From the NCBI GenBank assembly GCA_019638795.1, contig JAHBTB010000001.1:248001-312000 (forward strand): 64,000 nucleotides of DNA, given 5' to 3'. Below the pieces are notes generated by a model. It saw only the letters and a list, made by a program, of their open reading frames with translations, searched no databases and was not told where the DNA came from. Positions 19,022-26,464 of the stretch are shown in pieces. The stretch comes from Fimbriimonadaceae bacterium. GTDB taxonomy: Bacteria > Armatimonadota > Fimbriimonadia > Fimbriimonadales > Fimbriimonadaceae. The number at the start of each line of letters is the position of its first letter. The stretch's first letter is position 1. Made by a program: the position numbers and the translations under genes.

Positions 19022-19095
19022 CTGGCCCCACAAAAAGCAAGAAGCGCCGCTTTCATGCGACGCCTCTGCCTGTCGGTTTGCCTAGAGTCTGACGG

Positions 19096-19719
19096 TCAGT
19101 ATTTCGCGGGTAGAAAACTCGGGAAAAACACCATCAAGACCGGCCCCTCGTCGGACTGCCATTCGGGATGTTCGCGTTCGTCGAGGGGTGTCCGCTCGAA
19201 CTTCTCTTCCTCCGGGGCGGCTTCCTCCTCCCCCTTCTTCTTTTTCTTCTTGGACTTTTCCTCGGGTACTGCCTCGCCCTTGGCGATCTTCTCCGCCTTC
19301 TCCTGCAGTTCAATCTCGTGGTTCAGCTTCCACGCGATCTTCTCCTTGAGGGTCGCGATGCCGTCGGCGGTGGCGATGTCTTCCGGCTTCGTCTCGGCCA
19401 AGACCATCTGGACGGCGTTCCGCATGACCGGGTCGCCCCCCTTCCCGCCGCCGTGTCCCTCGCCCTCACCCTCGACCTTGAAGTCCTTCTTCAGTTGGAC
19501 GACGACCTGCACCTTGAGGTACGTGTGTCCGTCGGTCAGTTGCGCGGTGAACTCACCGAGGTCCATCTTGGTCTCCCCGAGCATCACCGCCGGGGGGGCC
19601 GTCGGCTTCTTCTTGCCGCCCATCATAAAGTAGCCGCCGCCCGCCAGGACGACCACCGCTACCAAGATCACCGGCAATTTGCCTTTCTTCTTCGGCTGGT
19701 CCGCTGCTTCTTCCGACAT
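19096..19719 (-). CDS. FliL-like membrane protein, orphan
   Basis: The 207-residue protein starts MSEEAADQPKKKGKLPVILV, an acidic/lysine tail followed by one membrane helix (about 14-33), then VMLGETKMDLGEFTAQLTDG, followed by a strand LKVQVVVQLKKDF, as in FliL, the stator-associated protein of flagella. The conserved helix with ALKEKI-type pattern appears as ADGIATLKEKIAWKLNHEI. An extra Lys/Glu-rich insertion (EEKSKKKKKKGEEEAAPEEE) follows, which is not typical of FliL. AAGGATG-type ribosome binding supports 19719; an upstream in-frame ATG exists at 19761. No other flagellar gene is near, so it may serve another machine. Confidence 0.7.
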   Translation of the reverse strand: MSEEAADQPKKKGKLPVILVAVVVLAGGGYFMMGGKKKPTAPPAVMLGETKMDLGEFTAQLTDGHTYLKVQVVVQLKKDFKVEGEGEGHGGGKGGDPVMRNAVQMVLAETKPEDIATADGIATLKEKIAWKLNHEIELQEKAEKIAKGEAVPEEKSKKKKKKGEEEAAPEEEKFERTPLDEREHPEWQSDEGPVLMVFFPSFLPAKY

Positions 19720-19847
19720 CCTTAGTGTCCCTTGAGACAGGTGTTCCACATCTCCCCGCAAAAATCACATGGCCCCAGGAAGCCCCGTCGGAGTGCCTTC
19801 GGCCCGATGGGGTGGTGCATCGGACGGCGATAGGTCAAAATGACCTT

Positions 19848-21125
19848 ATGGCAGCGTCAACGGGCGTTTCGTTGTGGCAAGCGATCAAGGAGCGCGGCGT
19901 CCACGCTGCCGTCGCGGCCCTGACCGCCGAGGAATCGGTCGCCCTCACCAACCAAAACGGCACCCACAACTACAAACCCCTCCCCGTCAACATCGCCCGT
20001 GGTGACGGCGCCATCCTCTGGGACAGCGACGGCAAGGAGTACATCGACTGCCTGGGCGCGTATTCGGCCGTCAGCCACGGCCACCTCTCCCCCACCGTGG
20101 TCCGGGCCATCCGCGAGCAGCTTGAACTCGTGACGATGACCTCCCGCGCCTACTACACCAGTGAGGTCGCCCTGTTCCTTCACGCCGTCGCTGAGTTCTG
20201 CGAACTCGACATGGTCTGCCCGATGAACAGCGGCGCCGAGGCGATCGAGACGTGCATCAAGCTGATCCGTAAGTGGGCCTACACCGTCAAGGGTGTCCCC
20301 GACGACCAGGCCGAGATCATCGTGTTTCAGGACAACTTCCACGGCCGCACGACGACCATCGTCGGGTTCAGCACCGAGGAGGGCTACAAGCGCCACTTCG
20401 GGCCGTTCACCCCAGGGTTCAAGGTCGTCCCCTTTGGAGACATCGACGCCCTGAAGGCGGCGATCACCCCGAACACCGCCGCCGTCCTGGGAGAGCCGAT
20501 CCAGGCCGAGGGAGGCATCCTCATCCCACCCGACGGCTACCTGGCCGAAGTCCGTCGCCTCTGCACCGCCAATAACGTCCTCCTTTGTTGGGACGAGATC
20601 CAGTGCGGCCTCTACCGAACCGGCAAGAAGTTCAGTTGGATGTACGAGGACGCCAAGCCAGACATCATGGCGGTGGGCAAGGCCCTGGGGGGCGGCGTCC
20701 TACCCGTCTCCGCCGCAGTCGGCACCAAGGAGGTCATGGAGGTCTTCAAACCGGGTGACCACGGCAGCACCTTCGGGGGCAACCCGTTGGGCTCGGTCGT
20801 CGCCCTGGCCGCACTGGCCGAGATGGAGACCTCGGGGTTTGGTGAGCGGGTGACCCGGCTCGGCAAGACCGCCCACGACTTCCTCACCGCGATGCCGTTC
20901 AAGCAGGTCAAGGAGGTCCGCGCCCGGGGCCTGCTGATCGGCGTCGAAGTCGACGAGACGGTGGACATCGCCGCCCTGACCGACCAGTTGCTGGCCAACG
21001 GCCTGCTGACCAAGCAGACCCGCCAGCGAACTTACCGGCTCACCCCGCCCCTCGTCATCACCGACGACCAACTGATGGAGGCCCTGCGCCGGTTCGAGCG
21101 GAGCCTGGCCGCGGTCCTGGACTGA
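19848..21125 (+). CDS. rocD: Ornithine aminotransferase (class III PLP aminotransferase)
   Basis: The 425-residue enzyme follows ornithine aminotransferase along its length: MNSGAEAIETCIKLIRKWAY, NFHGRTTTIVGFSTEEG, LGEPIQAEGGILIPPDGYL, WDEIQCGLYRTGK, and MAVGKALGGGVLPVSA with the PLP-binding Lys278. It converts ornithine and 2-oxoglutarate to glutamate-5-semialdehyde and glutamate, linking arginine and proline metabolism. The short N-terminal extension before the PLVPN-like NYKPLPVNIARGDGA segment is normal. CAAAAT ends 6 nt before the ATG, a possible leaderless start; the GGTCAAAATGA around it recurs before the 5950 gene. Its stop overlaps pheS by 1 bp. Confidence 0.9.
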   Translation: MAASTGVSLWQAIKERGVHAAVAALTAEESVALTNQNGTHNYKPLPVNIARGDGAILWDSDGKEYIDCLGAYSAVSHGHLSPTVVRAIREQLELVTMTSRAYYTSEVALFLHAVAEFCELDMVCPMNSGAEAIETCIKLIRKWAYTVKGVPDDQAEIIVFQDNFHGRTTTIVGFSTEEGYKRHFGPFTPGFKVVPFGDIDALKAAITPNTAAVLGEPIQAEGGILIPPDGYLAEVRRLCTANNVLLCWDEIQCGLYRTGKKFSWMYEDAKPDIMAVGKALGGGVLPVSAAVGTKEVMEVFKPGDHGSTFGGNPLGSVVALAALAEMETSGFGERVTRLGKTAHDFLTAMPFKQVKEVRARGLLIGVEVDETVDIAALTDQLLANGLLTKQTRQRTYRLTPPLVITDDQLMEALRRFERSLAAVLD

Positions 21126-22156
21126 TGGGCGGCATGGCGAACACGTCGTACCAGGAGCTGTCGGAGACCCTGACCAGGCTGGAAGGTGAGGTGGCGGTAG
21201 GAATCGCCAGGTCGACGACGACGGCCGAACTGGGCGCGGCTTTCCTTCCCTACATGGGCAAGAGCGGTTCGCTGACCGGCCTGATGAAGGGTATCGGGGC
21301 GCTCTCGCCCGAGGAGAGACCCCGGTTCGGAGCCCAGGTCAACGAGGCCAAGGCGAGGATCCAGGCCCTCCACGATCAAAAGGCGCTCACCCTCAAGGCG
21401 GCGGAACGGGCCGTCCAATTCCAAGACGAGGCGATCGACATCACCCTCCCCGGTCGGCCGCCAAGAATGGGTCAAGAGCACATCCTCAACCAGACCGTCC
21501 GCAAGATCAAACGCGTCCTGGGTTCGATGGGGTTTGTCTACGCCGAAGGGCCGGAGTTGGAGCAGTTCAAGTACAACTTCGACGAACTGAACTACCCGCC
21601 CGACCACCCGGCGATGGACGCCCAAGACACGTTCTACATCACCGACGACCTGATCCTCCGGACACAGGGCACCGCCCTCCAGGGCCGCGTCTACGAAACG
21701 GTGAAGCCCCCCCTGCGATACTTCACCGTCGCCCGCACCTTCCGTAACGAGGCGGTCGACCGCACCCACGGCCACACCTTCCATCAAGTGGACTGCTTCA
21801 TGGTCGACGAAGGGGTCTCGATGGCGCACCTCAAGGGCACTCTGGGTGCGTTCGCGTCGGCGATGTTCGGTGACGAGGCCAAGGTCCGGTTCCGGCCTGA
21901 CTTCTTCCCCTTCGTCGAACCAGGCGTCGACTACGCCGTCTCGACCCCCAAACTCTTCGGTGGCCGGTGGGTGGAACTGGGTGGCGCAGGGATGGTCCAC
22001 CCCAACATCCTCGAACGACACGGTATCGATCCGGAGCGGTACTCCGGGTTCGCCTTCGGGCTCGGGGTGGAGCGGATCCCCATGATGGCCCACGGCGTCG
22101 ACGACCTCCGCAACTTTATGGACAACGACATCCGCTTCCTGGAGCAGTTCCCATGA
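21125..22156 (+). CDS. pheS: Phenylalanine-tRNA ligase alpha subunit
   Basis: The 343-residue protein is a complete bacterial PheS: an N-terminal coiled coil (about 5-90) and the class II catalytic core with motif 1 region AEGPELEQFKYNFDELNYPP, motif 2 FRNEAVDRTHGHTFHQVDCF, and motif 3 GFAFGLGVERIPMM. It charges tRNA-Phe together with PheT. The ATG at 21125 overlaps the preceding stop by 1 bp; an in-frame ATG at 21134 is an alternative. The stop overlaps the VOC gene by 4 bp, so pheS, the VOC gene and pheT form one tightly coupled operon. Confidence 0.97.
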   Translation: MGGMANTSYQELSETLTRLEGEVAVGIARSTTTAELGAAFLPYMGKSGSLTGLMKGIGALSPEERPRFGAQVNEAKARIQALHDQKALTLKAAERAVQFQDEAIDITLPGRPPRMGQEHILNQTVRKIKRVLGSMGFVYAEGPELEQFKYNFDELNYPPDHPAMDAQDTFYITDDLILRTQGTALQGRVYETVKPPLRYFTVARTFRNEAVDRTHGHTFHQVDCFMVDEGVSMAHLKGTLGAFASAMFGDEAKVRFRPDFFPFVEPGVDYAVSTPKLFGGRWVELGGAGMVHPNILERHGIDPERYSGFAFGLGVERIPMMAHGVDDLRNFMDNDIRFLEQFP

Positions 22157-22533
22157 GTCTGATCGCCGGTCTCCACCACTTGGCCATGCCGATGCCCGTC
22201 GGACAAGAGTCCGCCGCCGAGGCGTTTTACGTCGAGCTCCTCGGCTTCACCCGGGTCGAGAAGCCGCTCCACCTTCGGTCTATGGGCGGGGCCTGGTTCC
22301 AAATGCCCGACGGCCGCCAACTGCACCTGCAGTCCGAGCCCGACTTTCACCGGTGGACCAAGCCCCACCCGGCCTTCGCCGTCCGTGACTTGGACGGGCT
22401 GGCCGCCACGTTCGAGTCGCGCGGCATGACCCCGCACTGGGACGACCGGTGGACAGGGGTGCGGAGGTTCTACTGCGCCGACCCGTTCGGCAACCGGTTG
22501 GAGTTTGTCGACGCGGGAGACGTCGGCCTGTGA
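22153..22533 (+). CDS. VOC (glyoxalase/bleomycin-resistance) fold protein between pheS and pheT
   Basis: The 126-residue protein has the vicinal-oxygen-chelate fold: IAGLHHLAMPMP with a first-ligand His, AEAFYVELLGFTRVEKPLHL, ARRQLHLQSE-type metal strand and a final GVRRFYCADPFGNRLEFVDA, where the Glu is the expected last ligand. VOC proteins catalyse metal-dependent chemistry on varied small molecules; the substrate cannot be inferred. It overlaps pheS by 4 bp and pheT by 4 bp, an unusual placement inside the pheST operon. It is the size of a single-domain VOC protein and likely works as a dimer. Confidence 0.88.
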   Translation: MSLIAGLHHLAMPMPVGQESAAEAFYVELLGFTRVEKPLHLRSMGGAWFQMPDGRQLHLQSEPDFHRWTKPHPAFAVRDLDGLAATFESRGMTPHWDDRWTGVRRFYCADPFGNRLEFVDAGDVGL

Positions 22534-24557
22534 AGTTCACCGAGTCGATGATCCGGGACTGGGTCGAGACCTCGCTCAGTGCCGAGGAACTTGGCGACCT
22601 TCTGACCATGACCGGCTTTGAGCTGGAAGAAATCACTGTCGAAGAGGGTGAGCCGGTGCTGGACGTGAACATCATGTCCAACCGCGGCGACGGGGCCAGC
22701 GTGCTTGGCATGGCCCGCGAAGTCCTCGCCAAAGACCCCGGCGCACGCCCGACGGAGCTCTATGACCGGGCCGTCGCGAGGTTCCCCGCCACCGACACGG
22801 CCGCCCGCGACGTCTACGGCCTGGCCGACGTGCGGATTGAGACGCCCGCCTGCACCCGGTTCGCCTGCCGGGTCTTCGAAGGCGTCACCAACGGGCCCTC
22901 ACCCGCATGGGTCCAAGACCGTCTCCGCAAGATCGGGCAACGCCCCGTGTCGTTACTCGTCGACCTGACGAACTACGTCATGTTCGAGACCGGTCAGCCC
23001 CTCCACGCCTACGACCTGGACAAACTCGGCTCCCAGATCGTCGTGCGGGAGGCCCGCGCCGGCGAGAAGCTGGTCACCCTGGATGAAAAGGAGCACGAAC
23101 TTCAGCCCGGGCAGATGATGATCTGCGACGCGGACCGGCCCGTCGGCGTCGCCGGGGTCATGGGGGGCCTCGACACCGAGTGCGGGCCCGGCACCACCCG
23201 GTGCCTGCTGGAGTCGGCCAACTTCAACAACCAGTCGGTGAGGAAGACGCGCAAACAACTGGGCTTCTTCACCGAGGCGAGCTTCCGCTTCGAGCGCCAT
23301 GTCGATCCCCAGGGCGTCGTCGCCGCTCTCAACCGCTTTGCCGAGCTCTTGGAGGCGGCGGGGGGGCCACGGCCCGTCCCCGGCGTCATCGACGTCTACC
23401 CTCGGCCGCTCGCCAACAGCCCGGTCCGTCTCCGCGTCGACCGGGTCGACATGATCCTGGGCCTGAAGGTCGAGCCCGAGGCGGTGAGGGGGTACCTCGA
23501 CCGACTGGGCTTCGAAGTGACGCCGGTGTCTGACCGAGAGTTTGACGTGACCGCCCCGACGTGGCGCGTCGACATCGCCCGCGAAGACGACTTGGTCGAA
23601 GAGGTCGGTCGTGTCCATGGATACGAAAAGATCCCCGAGGCCATGCCCGCAGGCACGACCTCGGTGGGTGGGACCCACGGCGCCGACTTCTTCATCGACA
23701 AGTTGGCCCTGAGCATGGTCCGATGTGGCTTCACCGAGGTCGTGAACCACACCCTTCGCGACCTGCATCCCCTCGACAAGGGCGGGCGGCGCGTGCTGGT
23801 CCGCAACCCTCACTCGCCGGAGATCGCCCACCTGCGCGACAGCCTGCTTCCCGGGCTGGCAGAGAGTTCGGCCCGAAACGGCAACGCCGACCTCATGCTG
23901 TTCGAGACTGGCCGGGTTTTCAACGGTGACGTCGAGTCGGTGGCCCTCGGCATGCTGGCGGTCGGCCGACCCGACCGGCCCCATTGGCAAGGCGACGACT
24001 CGCCGGTGGCCGACTTCTACACGCTCAAAGGGGTGGTCGAAGCGGCCTTTCGCGCGATCGGCTCCCCCGTCACCCTACAGAAGGGCGAAGACCCCCGGCT
24101 TCACCCGACCCGGTCCGCGGCCGTCACGGTGGAGGGTCGCCAGGTGGGCATGGTCGGCCAAGTGCATCCCGACGTGGCGGAAAGGGCCGGCCTACCGACG
24201 GAGACCGTCCTCGGCGAGTTCGACCTCACGTTCTTGCACGACCTGAGGCCCGTCGACCTTCCCCTGAAGTCCTTGAGCAGGAACCCCGCCGTGCGCAGGG
24301 ACATCAGCATGCTGTTCGCCAAGTCCGTCCCCTACGCGGACATGGCCCGGGCCATCGTGGACGCGGGAGGTCCCCTCCTAGAGAAGCACTGGCTCTTCGA
24401 CGTCTACGCCGGCAAAGGTATCGAACCCGGCCAGCACAGCCTCAGCTTTGCCCTGCAACTCCGCAAGGCCGGCGCTAACCTGACAGACGCGGAAGCGAAC
24501 CAGGTGCGGGACTCGGTCGTGGCGGCGCTTGGACAGCTGGGTGGGAGAGCGCGCTGA
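22530..24557 (+). CDS. pheT: Phenylalanine-tRNA ligase beta subunit lacking the N-terminal tRNA-binding domain
   Basis: The 675-residue subunit begins at a GTG overlapping the VOC stop. After MKFTESMIRDWVETSLSAEE and LTMTGFELEEI the chain passes directly to GEPVLDVNIMSNRGDGASVL; in standard PheT (about 785-800 residues) about 110 residues of EMAPII-like tRNA-binding domain lie between these. The B3/B4 editing domain (QRPVSLLVDLTNYVMFETGQ, then PLHAYDLDKL), B5 and core (EVTAPTWRVDI..., LMLFETGRVF) and the C-terminal FDX-ACB domain (LSRNPAVRRDISMLFAK, then HWLFDVYAGKGI) are intact. It is therefore probably functional. The 3-prime end overlaps the convergent gene by 83 bp. Confidence 0.95.
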   Translation: MKFTESMIRDWVETSLSAEELGDLLTMTGFELEEITVEEGEPVLDVNIMSNRGDGASVLGMAREVLAKDPGARPTELYDRAVARFPATDTAARDVYGLADVRIETPACTRFACRVFEGVTNGPSPAWVQDRLRKIGQRPVSLLVDLTNYVMFETGQPLHAYDLDKLGSQIVVREARAGEKLVTLDEKEHELQPGQMMICDADRPVGVAGVMGGLDTECGPGTTRCLLESANFNNQSVRKTRKQLGFFTEASFRFERHVDPQGVVAALNRFAELLEAAGGPRPVPGVIDVYPRPLANSPVRLRVDRVDMILGLKVEPEAVRGYLDRLGFEVTPVSDREFDVTAPTWRVDIAREDDLVEEVGRVHGYEKIPEAMPAGTTSVGGTHGADFFIDKLALSMVRCGFTEVVNHTLRDLHPLDKGGRRVLVRNPHSPEIAHLRDSLLPGLAESSARNGNADLMLFETGRVFNGDVESVALGMLAVGRPDRPHWQGDDSPVADFYTLKGVVEAAFRAIGSPVTLQKGEDPRLHPTRSAAVTVEGRQVGMVGQVHPDVAERAGLPTETVLGEFDLTFLHDLRPVDLPLKSLSRNPAVRRDISMLFAKSVPYADMARAIVDAGGPLLEKHWLFDVYAGKGIEPGQHSLSFALQLRKAGANLTDAEANQVRDSVVAALGQLGGRAR

Positions 24558-25872
24558 CGACGATCTGCCCGCCCAGCACGGTCAACCCGGTGACCAGCAA
24601 GGCCCAGTACACCGACGGCCAGTAGTAATAGTGGGCGAACTCCTTGAGCCACGCCATCGGGAGGAACGTGAGCAGGGCGCACAGCCAAGCGAACGCCAAC
24701 GTCCACTTCTCCCGTGACATCGCCGACCGGACGACCAGCCCGACGTTGCCGTGTGTTTGGAACAGATAGACGAAGGGTGTCCCGGTGAGGAAAATGAGCC
24801 AGTCGTCCTGAAGTTGGGAAAGGAACAGCGACGTGGCCCCGTGGGCCGGAAACGCGAAGTCGAGGATCGAAATGGCGACCCCTGGGCCGTTGCGGAACTG
24901 TTGGGCCTGGTAGCCGCTGACGTCGCTCGGCACCAGCTTCTTGCGCAGGACGACGTAGCCCAACAAGACAGCCCAGAACACGGCATGGGCCCACCAATGC
25001 GGACGCCGGCCCTGTGACCGGACCAACACGGCGACACCGAAGATCGCGGCAGGCAGCATGACGGCTTGCTCATAGCTGGCCAAGGCCAAGGCCGTCGCCA
25101 AGACGGCGACCGCAAGCCACAGTCCGTCGGTGGCCCGGGCCTTGGCCACGAAGGTGGTCCGGCTTGCGACCGGCTCGTCTTCGGCAGTCGCCTCTGGCAA
25201 CGGCAGTCGAGCGGCGCGGAGCCGCTCGAACCGGGCATAGGCGGCCGTCGCGACAAGGCAAAAGACTGTCATGACGGTGGCAGTCCGGCCCGGAAGCCAC
25301 GCCACGGTCCGGCTGGCGAAGGAGACGGGCGGCCAAGTGTGACCGGCAAGGAAGAACAGGGCCGCCGAGCCCATGAGTGTCGGCCCGACGCGCCTCCAGC
25401 CGTGGCGGAACGGCGCGACCCAGACCACCACCGCGCCCACCAATGCCGCCAGGCTCAGCCAGTCGGAGACCGGCCAGTTCAGATGCCATGCCCCAAAGAG
25501 AAGCGAACTGACACCCGCCGCCCAGGGCTTGTCGGTGAGCTCGCGGACAAGCCAAAAGACCAAGAGGACGCAGGCGGCCCCGATCAACGACTGGGTGAGG
25601 CCATAGCCGCCCGCGTCGTCGCCATGGGCCCAGTTGTCAAACTCAAACGCCAGGGTGCTGACCGGCCGATAGAAATGGTTGGCGAGGGGCCAGTCTCCCC
25701 CAAACCAACTCAGGGGGTCGTGGCGGGCCCGGAGGTTGGCGAGGAGCACCGCAGTGTCCGAGTCGCGCAGCATCGCCGCCGAGGTCGGATGGGTCACCAC
25801 CAACTGGACCACGCACACCAACGGGAGGACCAGCCACGGCAACCAGCGCTTCACGGCGGAGATTATGCCCAT
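24475..25872 (-). CDS. Multi-pass membrane protein, glycosyltransferase-like (GT-C type)
   Basis: The 465-residue protein has roughly ten membrane helices. The first luminal loop after helix 1 contains SDTAVLLANLRARHDPLSWF followed by HFYRPVST, with the Asp and the aromatic/Arg residues placed like the catalytic loop of lipid-linked GT-C glycosyltransferases. No sequence-level family could be fixed. The start ATG at 25870-25872 gives a sensible first helix; an upstream frame extension adds a poor tail. It may act in glycan or protein O-glycosylation at the membrane. It overlaps pheT by 83 bp tail to tail. Confidence 0.75.
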   Translation of the reverse strand: MGIISAVKRWLPWLVLPLVCVVQLVVTHPTSAAMLRDSDTAVLLANLRARHDPLSWFGGDWPLANHFYRPVSTLAFEFDNWAHGDDAGGYGLTQSLIGAACVLLVFWLVRELTDKPWAAGVSSLLFGAWHLNWPVSDWLSLAALVGAVVVWVAPFRHGWRRVGPTLMGSAALFFLAGHTWPPVSFASRTVAWLPGRTATVMTVFCLVATAAYARFERLRAARLPLPEATAEDEPVASRTTFVAKARATDGLWLAVAVLATALALASYEQAVMLPAAIFGVAVLVRSQGRRPHWWAHAVFWAVLLGYVVLRKKLVPSDVSGYQAQQFRNGPGVAISILDFAFPAHGATSLFLSQLQDDWLIFLTGTPFVYLFQTHGNVGLVVRSAMSREKWTLAFAWLCALLTFLPMAWLKEFAHYYYWPSVYWALLVTGLTVLGGQIVVSALSHPAVQAPPRPSPAPGSLPRLSG

Positions 25873-25939
25873 TTTGAAGCTAAAATTGGAGTGAGGCGGA
25901 ATCCCGCGGGCGGGAATACGTTGAATGGATAGGACAACC

Positions 25940-26461
25940 ATGACGAAATACGCATTTATCGGCTCCGTCGTCTTCTGCGCCATGGCGGCGGGCGTCTATG
26001 CCGTGCAACACGCCAAGGTCGCTTCGTGGAAGGGCAAGAAGCTCCCCGCCTTCACCATGAAGACCGTGGACGGTAAGACCGTCACCAACTCGACCTACAA
26101 GGGCAAGGTCTTGGTGCTTGACTTTTGGGCGACTTGGTGCGCGCCGTGTCGGAAGGCTTCGCCGACGTTCCAAGCCCTCCATAAGAAGTACGCATCGAAG
26201 GGTGTGGTGGTGCTGGGCGCCGACGTGATGGAAGAAAAGCCCGGCCCTAGCCACGGCAAGAAGTATGCGGCCGACCACAACTACACTTATACGTTCACGA
26301 CAGGCGGTGAAGCCCTCCACAAATCGCTAGGCGCGACCGGCGTCCCCGTGTTTGTGTTCGTCGATAAGAAAGGGGTCGTGCGCGAAATCGCCGACTCGTT
26401 CGACGCCGCCAAGGACCCTGCCCGCTTCGACGCTATCGTCAAGAAGCTTGCCGCCGAGTAA
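25940..26461 (+). CDS. TlpA-like membrane-anchored thioredoxin-fold protein
   Basis: The 173-residue protein has an N-terminal signal anchor (about 5-25) and a thioredoxin-fold domain with the redox-active WATWCAPCRKASPTF motif, a KVLVLDFW beta strand, a GVPVFVFVDKKG cis-Pro loop and a C-terminal helix. TlpA/ResA-type proteins reduce disulfides outside the cytoplasm, for example in cytochrome c maturation; a cytochrome c domain occurs at 30665. The ATG at 25940 is preferred over 25925 because of AGGA upstream. It is divergent from the membrane gene and convergent with rqcH, whose end carries hairpins that probably terminate this transcript. Confidence 0.88.
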   Translation: MTKYAFIGSVVFCAMAAGVYAVQHAKVASWKGKKLPAFTMKTVDGKTVTNSTYKGKVLVLDFWATWCAPCRKASPTFQALHKKYASKGVVVLGADVMEEKPGPSHGKKYAADHNYTYTFTTGGEALHKSLGATGVPVFVFVDKKGVVREIADSFDAAKDPARFDAIVKKLAAE

Positions 26462-26464
26462 TCC

